Below are positions 1 to 10,400 of a stretch of DNA of 38,440 nucleotides, in pieces (position 1 is the stretch's first letter; each line of letters starts with the position of its first letter). The DNA lies in contig LT649317.1 of NCBI GenBank assembly GCA_900128395.1, forward strand, positions 1 to 38,440, in the 5' to 3' direction. The notes under the pieces are model-generated. The model had not been told where the DNA came from. It did no database searches and saw only the letters and a list, made by a program, of their open reading frames with translations. The stretch is from Stramenopiles sp. TOSAG23-2 (lineage: Eukaryota > Sar). Position numbers and translations under genes: made by a program.

Positions 1-554
1 CACATGTTTTTCAATAAAAAGTAGAAATATATATGTTAAAGTGGTATAAATGTATAGATTATAATACTAAATATTGTACTTAAATATACCCTATTATATA
101 GTACTTTTTTTACTGATCCTCCTGATCTTATCGAAGATGGGTCATATATGATATTATTATTTTTATTTTAATATCATATTTTTAAATATTATACTCTACC
201 ACGGTACAATGTATCACACACCTTTGAACAATACACGGTTTTCAATTGATGCATCATATAATGTGTTAATTGCATCTCTTGTTTACCTCCACCAATGTTT
301 TTATATCTTAAAAATATTGGCAAACTCTGTGGATTTCAATGAACTCTATCGCAATGTTACGATTCATTGTATGATACATCTTTCAGTTTATTGAGATAGA
401 TTTGTCTCAGTTATTGTATCATATTCTTTCTGGAGAGTAGGAATTATCATGAGTAAATTAAAAAATAAGTTATTGCATTAATTATACTATATATATTACT
501 CGTATAATATCATATATTATAAAAAAAAAACACACACACATCATATCATACCAT
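1..554. other. AT-rich spacer, no gene seen
   Basis: Downstream flank of the large LRR gene, which runs on the minus strand and ends at 555. It holds only AT-rich sequence and a short poly(A)/CA run near 520-540. A 61-codon plus-strand frame at 209-394 has no recognisable domain and the same base composition as its surroundings, so I do not call it. No tRNA-like or structured RNA is visible. Confidence 0.6.
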
Positions 555-3500
555 TTATTTCTCATCTAAAGTATCAACTTCTAATTTCCCATCCCATTCA
601 CCTTGTCCATGAATAGTTGGATCAAATGGATCCCATGAATATGCATTTAATGCTTTGTAAGTTTTATTAAAACTATCTTTGACTTTTTTTACGCCAGAGG
701 CAACAGTATCAATGAGACCTTTAAATTTAGAGAAAAGTGCCGCTTTTGCCTTTTTTTTTAAGAAATCTAATTCACCTTTTGCTTCTACCTCTTCCTCAGT
801 AGACCATACACTTTCCTCATCATCACTGCTGTCTAGTGAAACATATGCAATACCTTTTCGCTTTGCATCAAGTCGTGCTATTTTTTCATCATATTCTTTT
901 CTTCTTTTTTTTCGAATTCGATTCTCCCTCCAATTTTCATATCCTTCATCCCAAGGACGTCTTTTCTCTTCCTTCTCTGCGCGGATTCTATATCGTAGTT
1001 GAATCGTTTTTGCTTTATCAATTTTATACTTATTAAATAGGTCTTCTTTTGTTCGTTTAGTCCATTCCTTATTATTCCATGTACCTTGTTCTTGTGTTAC
1101 ATTTCTAGCTTTTTCAATATTTTCAAAGTCTACTTTTTCTCTTTCATATTTTTCTCTTAATGTGTTTAATCGTTTATACGCCTCTTCTTTGCTACGAAAT
1201 TTATGTAAGTTGTAACTTCCTCCATTTTCAAAATGATTTACACGAGTTTTAATGTCTTCGTATTTCCCTTCTGTTTTTTGAAACGTTTTTAGAATTTTTA
1301 AAAATTCTTCCTCAACGGTAATTTGACTCTCTTCAATTTTTTTCATTCTATTATTAACCTCGTTGTACAACTTAAGCTTCCCAGCAATACTCCGTAAATA
1401 TGCTTCAATGTCTTTTTCTACTCGTGCCAAAGATGATTTTATGTACTTATATTCTTGGGATAAACGCTTTGCTTCTTTAGGTGAATAAATTACTTCTTGT
1501 ATGATAACCCAATCATTCGTTTTCTTATTGCCATTTTTCTTTTTCTTTTTTTTCTTCTTTTTCTTTTTCTTCTTCTTTTTTTTTGCATCATCATCATCAT
1601 CATTATCATTATTCCCATCATTATCACTATCGGAGGAATTTGGTGGCATTTCTTCTTGTTTTTCCTCCTCTTCACTTCCTGATTTTTTCTTTGCTTGACC
1701 AGGTATAGGACCAAATGGGCGTCGCCAAACTTTTAATTTTTCTGCAACTTTACCATAAGGACCCTCGTAATCCCTAATAGCCAGCAACAATTGATCCATT
1801 GAATACGGCATACTTAAGGTTGCGCGGATTCTTAATTTTGCCGGTCGTTTCATCCTTCCGACCATTTTTTCAATTTGTATTTTCGTCATAGTTGTCGCAT
1901 CTGCCCACAATTGCTCCCCAGACACATTTTGTCCACGGCCAATTTTTAATAGCAAGTGATCTTCTTGGATTTTCCCATCGTCATATTCTTCTGCTTGTCC
2001 TGTTGTCTTATGAATTAATACTCCAAAATCATGGCCAGGTATTGGTTTGAATGTTATTCCAATACTTCCAGGGCTGAAAAATTCAGCTATATATTCTTCC
2101 GGTTTTAAATCGATAAAATCCGTCGAACGTACTATAAAACATTTCATGGTTGCACCGTCAGCCCCCCATGGCATTTCACATCTCTCAACGCGCCTTTTAT
2201 CAATTGAATTCAACAATGCACTTAGCACCTTGTAATGAAATTGCTGCGCGCGTAACAATATTAAGTCGATGACGCCTTGAACTACGTCAGCTGAATTTGA
2301 ACCAGCTGGAAAAGGTCCATTAACATATCCATCGGCCATTGAATCAATATCAGATACATCATTCTTATCTAAATAGGAAAGGATTAATGGATCGATTAGC
2401 AAATTATTTGCTTTTGGTGTCAATCGAGAATGTGCAAATTTAACATTTCGATCTTTCATAGCCTTTCTAAAATCATTTAAGCGCCATTCTCGCACCGCAC
2501 AATACTCGCGTACAGAATCTGTTCCAAAACCAACTGGGGCAAAAAATTTCGGTTTTTTAGCACGTATTCGATCACCAACATAAATACCTTCACCTGGTGG
2601 TGGGCGAATATCAATCCGCTCTAGTTCTTCTTGGTGTATTTCGCCATCAAATCTACCTGCGCGTAATCCACCATTACCAGATGCTACTTCGACATCGCAA
2701 GATTCCTTATTATCCGCTTGAAATGCTTTTCTAGGCTTAACACCATGACTTAAAAATTGTAAGCATTTTTTTTGTACGCATCGGGCGCGTGATGTATCAT
2801 CAAATACAACATCATAAGTACCGTCAGTATTAACTGTACTAATTGTGCCTTCATGATACTTGCTCCAACCCGATTGTCCTTTTTTGAACCTTGGTATAGG
2901 GGGTTTTAGTTTTAAATTCTCAATTCTTTCATCTGTCCACCACCAATCACACATTTGTATTTTCTTATTCACATTTGGATTCAATTCGCCGGTTACATCG
3001 ATTGCTAATTCAAATGGTGGTGATATTAAAGTTTTATTCCACCCCAACATTAATTGCTTCAACGCTGTTAAATGTTGAAATGATAACGGCAACTCTACTA
3101 TACGATTGGCTTGCAACCATAGCTTTTCCAGTGACGAGCGGAGTGCACCTTGACCAAATGATTCATCGATGCTCTTGATACGATTAGAGCTTAAATATAA
3201 ATTTCGTAATGACGGCATTCTTGCAAAATCCAACGGAATTTTCTTCAGTTTATTTCTACATAAGTCTAAATGTTGTAATGATACCAATTGATCGAAACCT
3301 ACGGGCAAGCGCCTGATATTATTGAATTGCAACGTCAACCTTCTCAAATTTTTACAAAGTGTTATAGATTGTGGCAATTTTACTAATCTATTTAATTCTA
3401 GTTCTAGCACTTCCAACCCAATACATTTGCCGATGCGTTCTGGCAAGTCGCTTATTTTGTTTCTACAAATTCGTAGTTCTTTCAATCGAAACATATGTAC

Positions 3501-6500
3501 AAATTTTTCAGGCAATTGTTGTATGTTATTATCTTCGCAATAAAGATATCGTAAACTTTTCAATCCGCAGACTATTTCATTGATTTCAGTCAAACGATTA
3601 TTGGCAACATGTAATGTCACTATGGTTTTCAGTTCTTTTACATGATCTGGGATTGCAGTAAAATTGTTATTATTAATTCGCAATTCGGTCAAGCTTGTCA
3701 GAGCTAAAAATTCATGTGGAATGTCTGTCAATGATCTCCATTGCAAATCAAGTTTACCAGTTTGACTGGCAATTCTTGCAACTTCTTTAGTTTCGTCATC
3801 GAATCGTGGTTTGGGGATTACGACTTCGTCAAATAAACCTCGTTTTGAAAGGCCTACATTTGGGGGGCGTCCTCCATGCTTCTTTCTCCATTCTTCTTCT
3901 TTCAGATGATATTGATATGCTGGTATTCCACCTTTTTCAAACAACCATCTTAATTTATCATCAACAGCATTCCCACCAAGCATCAAATCGGTTAATGACG
4001 TTAAATACATCATAGTATATGGTAATTCTTCTATTCTATTTGCTTGAAGCCAAACCCGATTTAAATTGGTTAACTGGCCAAAACATTCTGGAATTTCTGT
4101 AATTCGATTTCGATCTATTTTAAGACATGTTAATGCCGTCATTTGATTAATATATTTTGGTAAATGATGTATATAATTATTTGACATAATTAATGTATGA
4201 AGCCTTGTCAATTTGCAAAATGACCATGGCATTAATTCAATTTTATTATTTTGCGCCCATAGTTCTTCTAATAGAACACATTGCCCGATTGTTTCCGGTA
4301 AATCGCGGAGGAGAAGATTTTCTAAGGACAAAAACATTAAATTTTGTAATACGAAATTATCTAACGACTTTGGCATTTTCGCTGATTTTCGCCGGGATAG
4401 ATTATTATAATAAAATGATTTGCCGTTCCTGCTATCAAATTGTATTTCCCACACAGTTTGCCGTTCCCGAATCAATTTTTGATAAGGTGTTAACGATGCG
4501 AGATCCGTTGATGTGGGTACCTCTGGTAATCGTGCTATAACTTCATCAGTATCAACATGCCTGTAACCAATGCATTCCTCATTTTCGCCTGAGCCGATTA
4601 AAATCGGTTCCCAAAGGCGCAGTTCATCTTCTGTTGGTGGAGGTGGCAATTTTCTTGGCACATGCATCAATGCCAACGTAGCGACAGGATTAAAACCTAA
4701 ATGTAATTGTGCCAGGTTTTTCAATTCTGGTATAGTATCAGGCATTCGCATTAAATTATTCTGCTTTAAATAAATTTCTTCTAATTGGTGTAATTTTGCT
4801 ATTGAATTTGGTAACTCATTTAATTTATTATTTGTTAAATCGATAATTTCTAAACGTGTCAAACGTCCAATATCCCATGGCAATTCAGTAAGATAATTAT
4901 GTGGGAGATACAATTCTTCTAATGCTGTTAATATGCCGATATTATCTGGCAAAGCAGTTAATTTATTACTTCCTAAATGCAACTCGGTTAAATTTGGGAA
5001 ACTTCGAGTGAACCACGTATCTAATTTACTAATTTTATTGCCAGTTAATCTCATAATCCTTAATCCTGCTATTTGAAACCCTAGTGTCGTTACGAAACTT
5101 TTTGGAATCTTTGTTATATTCATCCATAACATTTCAACTTCTCCATTGTTTCCCATGGATTTATGAAATGCACGTTTAAATAATTCTTCTTCCGTCATGT
5201 CATCCATGTCTTTTTGTTTTTTTCCTCCTGAAGATGAATTTAAACGCTCTATTTTGTTTTTCATTATATCCGTACCTAATGTCCCCCAGCCTTTAACTTT
5301 GTCTTTTGCCCATTTTAAATCTACAATATCTTTCTCCCACGTTTCAAAGTCTCTTATTGATTGTTCAACCTGTAAATCTGCTTGCGCAACAATCGTTTGT
5401 CTTGCAATCATGTGTGAACTAAGTTCCTTTGCAGATTCTGCATACGTTATAGCGTGGCCTGCTCTGCCATCATGTGCTACTGTGTATGGCCTTTTCTTAG
5501 CTGCTTGCTTTAACAATGCTTCTACATCTATTTTATCTTTATCAATTTTAACACCTTTTAGTGGAACAGGTTTTTGTAATGGTATTCGGCCTAACTTTGT
5601 TGTTTTTGGTCGAGTCATTGGTGCTCTTTTATCTGGTGTTGCCGGTGCTGTTTGTTTTGCAGCTTGTTTTGGATATGGAACAGTTCCTCTAACATCTATT
5701 AACCATGGATGTTCTGCATTCATTTTCTGTTCTAAAGATCTATTAGCGGACGTTTTTGGTCGATTTTTTTCTTCCTCTTTTGTTAATGGACGTTTTGGAT
5801 ATGGGGTAATTGGTGGTTTCAGACTAGGATCAAAATTTTCATACACAAGTCTCGATGGGTCGTTTAATTTTCTAATAGTCTCAGCCGTATAAGGCCTTTC
5901 TTCTTCTTCTACATGGTATATAGTTGGTTCATTGTTGTATTCTTTTCCCTCATCCTCATCTTCTTCTTCTTCCTTTTCAACAATAATTCCGCCACCACCA
6001 TCAACATTATTTGATGGTGTAGTTATTGGTCTACCAAAATTATTATATGATGTATCTGACGTAGTAGGTCTTGACATATTCCCGGCAATGTATGTATCTG
6101 ACGTCATGGGACGACCACCAACATAGGTATCGGATGTTGTAGGTCTACCACCATATATATCAAAAACATCCGATGTCATTGGTCTGTAATTACTATCAGA
6201 TGTCATTGGTCTAAATGTTGTTGCTGTAGATAATGGTCTACCATACATATCCGTCATAACATCGGCAGTTAATGGTCTACCATATATATCTGTCATTCTT
6301 GAACTGGGTCTACTAGTAGAAAAATTTGTTGCTCCTGTAAGTGGTCGTAGACTGGAATTACTGGTAGTCATTCCAGTACCAGGACGAGACGATGCCGTGC
6401 CAGGTTTTTCACTCATATACCATTTTGTCCATTCTTCAGCTGCACCAACTAATCCAGGTTTTTTAATTATTGCACCACCATATGGCCCGTATGTTTTCTC

Positions 6501-6782
6501 CGGCTTTTTTGCATTTTGCCTATGATGCTTTTCAGCGAGAAGAGTATTAGATAAAGTTGCTGCATTTCTATTTTTATCTTTCCGTATCAGTCGCTTCAAT
6601 TCATTAACGCTTTTTTGTGCTTCCTTTGGTTTCCCAGGTGGAGCTGGCATGACATATTTATTTTTCATTTTTTTTACAGGGGATGTTGGTGGTAAATTTG
6701 ACGTAGTAGACGATGACGAGGGTAGCATTTTCTCTTCTTTATCATGTTTTTCTACTTCTTCTTGATCGTTTGAGTGTTGCAT
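555..6782 (-). CDS. Giant LRR scaffold with RPxT repeats, WW-like, Tudor-like and PDZ-like modules
   Basis: A 2075-residue intronless frame starting at ATG 6782 and ending with TAA. In order: a low-complexity N-terminus with eleven RPxT/S repeats (about residues 130-250, several as RPMTSD or RPTTSD) and five more to about 435; LRR block 1 (about 560-700); a WW-like module (about 775-805, with the first W and the central YYN but not the second W); LRR block 2 (about 815-930); LRR block 3 (about 1005-1250); a Tudor-like motif DGTYDVVFDD (about 1310-1340); a PDZ-like module (about 1575-1655, with a GITFKP-type carboxylate loop region); an acidic run followed by about 17 lysines (about 1740); then a highly charged helical tail. 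The LRRs are of the 'L..LP..I..L..L..L.L..N.L' plant/animal cytoplasmic class. There are no membrane segments or signal peptide, so it is probably a cytoplasmic or ciliary scaffold. It shares the Tudor-like module with the giant protein at 27197. No catalytic domain was seen. The coding call is certain; the role is inferred. Confidence 0.9.
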   Translation of the reverse strand: MQHSNDQEEVEKHDKEEKMLPSSSSTTSNLPPTSPVKKMKNKYVMPAPPGKPKEAQKSVNELKRLIRKDKNRNAATLSNTLLAEKHHRQNAKKPEKTYGPYGGAIIKKPGLVGAAEEWTKWYMSEKPGTASSRPGTGMTTSNSSLRPLTGATNFSTSRPSSRMTDIYGRPLTADVMTDMYGRPLSTATTFRPMTSDSNYRPMTSDVFDIYGGRPTTSDTYVGGRPMTSDTYIAGNMSRPTTSDTSYNNFGRPITTPSNNVDGGGGIIVEKEEEEDEDEGKEYNNEPTIYHVEEEERPYTAETIRKLNDPSRLVYENFDPSLKPPITPYPKRPLTKEEEKNRPKTSANRSLEQKMNAEHPWLIDVRGTVPYPKQAAKQTAPATPDKRAPMTRPKTTKLGRIPLQKPVPLKGVKIDKDKIDVEALLKQAAKKRPYTVAHDGRAGHAITYAESAKELSSHMIARQTIVAQADLQVEQSIRDFETWEKDIVDLKWAKDKVKGWGTLGTDIMKNKIERLNSSSGGKKQKDMDDMTEEELFKRAFHKSMGNNGEVEMLWMNITKIPKSFVTTLGFQIAGLRIMRLTGNKISKLDTWFTRSFPNLTELHLGSNKLTALPDNIGILTALEELYLPHNYLTELPWDIGRLTRLEIIDLTNNKLNELPNSIAKLHQLEEIYLKQNNLMRMPDTIPELKNLAQLHLGFNPVATLALMHVPRKLPPPPTEDELRLWEPILIGSGENEECIGYRHVDTDEVIARLPEVPTSTDLASLTPYQKLIRERQTVWEIQFDSRNGKSFYYNNLSRRKSAKMPKSLDNFVLQNLMFLSLENLLLRDLPETIGQCVLLEELWAQNNKIELMPWSFCKLTRLHTLIMSNNYIHHLPKYINQMTALTCLKIDRNRITEIPECFGQLTNLNRVWLQANRIEELPYTMMYLTSLTDLMLGGNAVDDKLRWLFEKGGIPAYQYHLKEEEWRKKHGGRPPNVGLSKRGLFDEVVIPKPRFDDETKEVARIASQTGKLDLQWRSLTDIPHEFLALTSLTELRINNNNFTAIPDHVKELKTIVTLHVANNRLTEINEIVCGLKSLRYLYCEDNNIQQLPEKFVHMFRLKELRICRNKISDLPERIGKCIGLEVLELELNRLVKLPQSITLCKNLRRLTLQFNNIRRLPVGFDQLVSLQHLDLCRNKLKKIPLDFARMPSLRNLYLSSNRIKSIDESFGQGALRSSLEKLWLQANRIVELPLSFQHLTALKQLMLGWNKTLISPPFELAIDVTGELNPNVNKKIQMCDWWWTDERIENLKLKPPIPRFKKGQSGWSKYHEGTISTVNTDGTYDVVFDDTSRARCVQKKCLQFLSHGVKPRKAFQADNKESCDVEVASGNGGLRAGRFDGEIHQEELERIDIRPPPGEGIYVGDRIRAKKPKFFAPVGFGTDSVREYCAVREWRLNDFRKAMKDRNVKFAHSRLTPKANNLLIDPLILSYLDKNDVSDIDSMADGYVNGPFPAGSNSADVVQGVIDLILLRAQQFHYKVLSALLNSIDKRRVERCEMPWGADGATMKCFIVRSTDFIDLKPEEYIAEFFSPGSIGITFKPIPGHDFGVLIHKTTGQAEEYDDGKIQEDHLLLKIGRGQNVSGEQLWADATTMTKIQIEKMVGRMKRPAKLRIRATLSMPYSMDQLLLAIRDYEGPYGKVAEKLKVWRRPFGPIPGQAKKKSGSEEEEKQEEMPPNSSDSDNDGNNDNDDDDDAKKKKKKKKKKKKKKKKNGNKKTNDWVIIQEVIYSPKEAKRLSQEYKYIKSSLARVEKDIEAYLRSIAGKLKLYNEVNNRMKKIEESQITVEEEFLKILKTFQKTEGKYEDIKTRVNHFENGGSYNLHKFRSKEEAYKRLNTLREKYEREKVDFENIEKARNVTQEQGTWNNKEWTKRTKEDLFNKYKIDKAKTIQLRYRIRAEKEEKRRPWDEGYENWRENRIRKKRRKEYDEKIARLDAKRKGIAYVSLDSSDDEESVWSTEEEVEAKGELDFLKKKAKAALFSKFKGLIDTVASGVKKVKDSFNKTYKALNAYSWDPFDPTIHGQGEWDGKLEVDTLDEK

Positions 6783-7025
6783 GTTATATGCGTTTCTTAT
6801 TTTGGGTATGATTATATATATTTACAGTAGAATCATTGATGCCATTTTTATTTGCTTGGTATCGCGTTTGTGTTTTCTATTTCATTTTGTATATCCATAT
6901 ATATATAAAAGTTAATTTACAAAAAAAGGACTAATTATTATTATTATATATGAGTAATAAATAATAATATATTATATTATAGTAACGGTTTGGTTTTTAT
7001 CATTATTTGTAATTAGAGTAATAGT

Positions 7026-7112
7026 AGTGTCTTTTCTTGGCTTCCAGAGGCTTTTCCTGGCTTCCGTCCAAATGAGAAAAAGGCTGTTGTCCAGGTTGTC
7101 CTGGTTGTCCGC
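7026..7112. repeat. Short imperfect tandem repeats in the divergent promoter
   Basis: CTTTTC-TGGCTTCC occurs twice in a row (about 7031-7061), followed by two similar units of TTGTCC(A/T)GGTTGTCC type (about 7086-7110). This is the only clearly non-AT-rich patch in the spacer. It could be a regulatory cluster or a minor satellite; the sequence does not decide. Confidence 0.45.
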
Positions 7113-7424
7113 ATCGCACCATATTATATTGTTATACTAGTTAATACCTTATTTGTACTTTTATAATCCATAGTGATGTGATGCTGGCCGGGTATTAGTT
7201 TAGGCGGCAAATTGATGAAGAAACACAATTTTAACAATGATATACTGTGGAGTGCCAGAGTGCACGAGAGTGTGGAGTGGAGAGTGAGTGCTGGAGTGTG
7301 GTGGAAGAAAATAATCATCTCTTCTTATTATTATATAATAAAACTAAAAAAAAATAGCAAATACAAAATTCAAAAAAAAACGTTGCAGTGTGTGTATATA
7401 TAGAACAGGGTGTATGTAAATATA

Positions 7425-7430
<6 letters not shown>

Positions 7431-7459
<29 letters not shown>

Positions 7460-7471
7460 GATAGATAGATA
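7431..7471. repeat. (AT)n / (GATA)n microsatellite
   Basis: An alternating AT run followed by three GATA units, ending 7 bases before the start codon at 7478. Similar AT runs precede several other genes in the window (near 22070, 25190 and 18105), so it may simply be the usual 5' flank composition. Confidence 0.8.
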
Positions 7472-7477
7472 TTTAAA

Positions 7478-10400
7478 ATGGATTTGGAAACCCAATTTTA
7501 CGACGAGGAAAATGAACCTGCAGCGGTTGTTGCATCATCCTCCCCTGGCAATAATCAAAATGTCGATAATAATAATACAAATAATCAATCTAACTTAATT
7601 AATATTAATAAAACAAATGTTACAAGTGTTACTGATAGCAAGGATGGTGGTGCTGTAATGGAGACGCAAGAGCTTGTTGCTACGCAAGAATTTGTTGAAG
7701 ATGAAGAAGGAGAAGAGTCAGATGCAGAATCTGATGAAATGTACGAAGATGATTTTGAAGAAGTCCAAGGGGAAGTCAGTCCAAATGACACCCAGTTTTC
7801 ACTAACTGATGACCCAGAGGGTATATTTGCTACGCAAAAAGATTTGAATAATACCCAACACGATGCTATCACAACGCATCAAGATAGCAGTCCTGCAGTT
7901 GTTGCCAAGGAGCAAGACAACGATGAGACGCAAAACTACGACACAACGTTAAATTATGAAGAAAAAGAAGAGGAAGTCCAACATAATAACAATAATGTCG
8001 TGGAGGACGATTTCAATGCTACACAAGTTGTTCAAGACGACGATGACGACGAGGAAGACGAAGATGAGATTGAAATTGATGGTGGTGCTACCCAGGTATT
8101 TGATGCAAATGAAAATAATACTAATCAATCCGTGACACTAATCATTGATAATGATGCGACTCAAGTGTTCAATGACAACGATGATGATGCTGCTAATACC
8201 ATTACCACCACTACCACTACCACGCCTGGTAATAGATCAACAACGGTGGTGGAAGGAGGAGGAGACACATCAACAACAAATAGTGACGATGATCGTAATG
8301 CGAAAATCATTGCCTTGCGAAAAGCTTTAGCAGATGCAAAAGCACAGGTAGAAAGGGAAAAGCAGAATTATATAAATTCCCTTGCTTCACAGAAAAAAGA
8401 ATCTGGCGAAAGTATAGCAAAATTGCAACTGGAAGTGCAAAATGCATTTTCTGAAATGCAAAATATACAACAAGAGCTTAGTGCGAAAGATGCACAAATG
8501 AAGAAACAAGCAGAAGAATCGACAGCCAATAATGGGCAAGTGATTGTTGATCTTGAATCTAAGGTTAAAACTTTGAATTCCAAATTAGAAAACGACAAAG
8601 CAGAATTTTTAAAAGCAATAAGCACGAGAGAGAAATCGATTGTGGAATTACAAACAAAGTTGGATAACTTAACTCGTGACCATCAGAAAGCTATTAATGA
8701 TCATAAAATACTCCTTGAGGAAGAACAGAAACGAAATCAAGACGTTGCTTCCAAAAGTCAAGAAGCTTTAGATTCTGTCAGAGAAGACCATAAAGTAGCT
8801 AATGAACAAATGGCAGAAAAAGATAATAAAATAGCAACTTTGAAAGGAGAAGTGGCGGGTTTACAAGGACGTTTGGAAGAATCAAAAGCAGGTGTAGGAG
8901 ATTTGCAAAAAACTCTGGATCAATTGTCAAAAAAGATGAACGAAATGGTAGAAGCGCACAAAGAACAGGTTGAAGTGAATGCAGAGCAAGTGAATGCACT
9001 ACAAGCGGAACGGGATGAATTATCAAGTTCAATTGAAAAGCACATTAGTGAAGTGAAAGATTTAAAGGACAAACTGAACGCTAAGGATAATGATTTAAGA
9101 GAACATGCTGATAACAAAGCAAAACTTGAGAATGAAATTGAGGAAATGAAAAAGAAAGCTGCGGCTGGCATCGAACATATGATGTCAAAACACAAATCTG
9201 AAATACAAACTTTACGAAGTAAATTGAGTGATGAAATTTCTGAATTAAAGGAAAAAGTAAAAAGTGATGAAACATTTGCAAATGTTGCTGTTAATGCTAA
9301 TGGATCGTCATCGTCAACAAGGGCAGAAACGGCAGCAACAACCAATACTAGCACAACAACAACAACAACAACAACAAGTAATACTTTTATTGTAAATGAT
9401 GATAATAATGACAATATTATGGGTGATGATGATGACACAAATACCAGTGCAAATTCAACATTAAATAGTTCATTAAAACGACGTTCTTCTAGCAGAAATA
9501 ATAAAAAAACAAAGACAAAAAAAGTTTCTTTTTCAAAAGAAGTTATTGCAGGTGATGATAATGAAGAAGAAGAAGAAGAAGAAGAACAACAACAAATTGA
9601 AAAACCATCACCAAGGAAAAAAAGAAAAGTCAATTCAACACGTAGTGTCATAAAAACTAAAGGCAAAGGTGGTAGTAGTAGTAGCAGCAGCAGCAGTATG
9701 TCTTCGAAAAAAACATCGCGAACTTCAACCAGAAATGTATCGAATAGAAAAGTTGTATTCTGTTATACTGGTATTGCAGTAGAAAAAGGTTTAAAAAGAA
9801 ATTTGTCGAAAATTAATGCAAGTTATGCTGATAATTACAACAAAGACGTGACGCATATTGTTATGCAAAAAAAACACGTAAAAGGCCGTACGATGAAAAT
9901 TATGTTGGCATTAGCTGGAACATGCACTGATGATGGATTACCACACTTTGTAAATGAAGATTTTGTAAATGAATCAATTCGTTCCGACCAATTACAAAAT
10001 GAAAGTGATTTTAAGCCTATATGGACAAAAGATGAAGAAAAGAAACATGGAGTAAATTGGCAGAAAACATTGCAACAATTTAAAAATCGAAAAGGGCCAT
10101 TATTTAATGGCTATCGAATTTTTATGAGCAAAGCGATTACAAAAAATTCAAGGCCATCTAAAAGTGACGTCACTGCATTAATTAAATTTGGTGGTGGTAC
10201 CATTTTAGGAAGATTACCACGTTCAGGTAGTGTTGATTCCGGTGGAGATTTAGTAATACTTGCGTTAGATGAGAAGGATGCTAAAAAATATGAAGCTAAT
10301 AAACCATCAGGTGGTATCTTTGATGTAAAGGTTTTATTTGATGCTGTATTTTTACAACAACCGTTTAATATAATGAATAAAAATCACTTGCGATTGGATG

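Larger units (their letters stand above)
6783..7477. promoter_or_regulatory. Divergent promoter region between the LRR scaffold and the MDC1-like gene
   Basis: A 695-base spacer between two divergent starts, so it should hold both promoters. It contains a less AT-rich island at about 7030-7110 built from short imperfect repeats (TGGCTTCC twice, then two TTGTCC-GG units). An (AT)n run at about 7431-7459 and a GATA run lie immediately upstream of ATG 7478. No defined core promoter element could be assigned. Confidence 0.4.

Noticed and set aside
209-394. 61-codon open frame on the plus strand
   Set aside because: No domain, composition same as the spacer, no conserved-looking segment.
5197-5892. 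231-codon open frame antisense to the LRR gene
   Set aside because: Complement of a clearly coding region; the translation has no recognisable features and the sense strand explains the openness.
8920-9666. 248-codon open frame antisense to the MDC1-like gene
   Set aside because: Product is runs of Ser, Val and Phe mirrored from coiled-coil and low-complexity codons; a shadow of the real gene.
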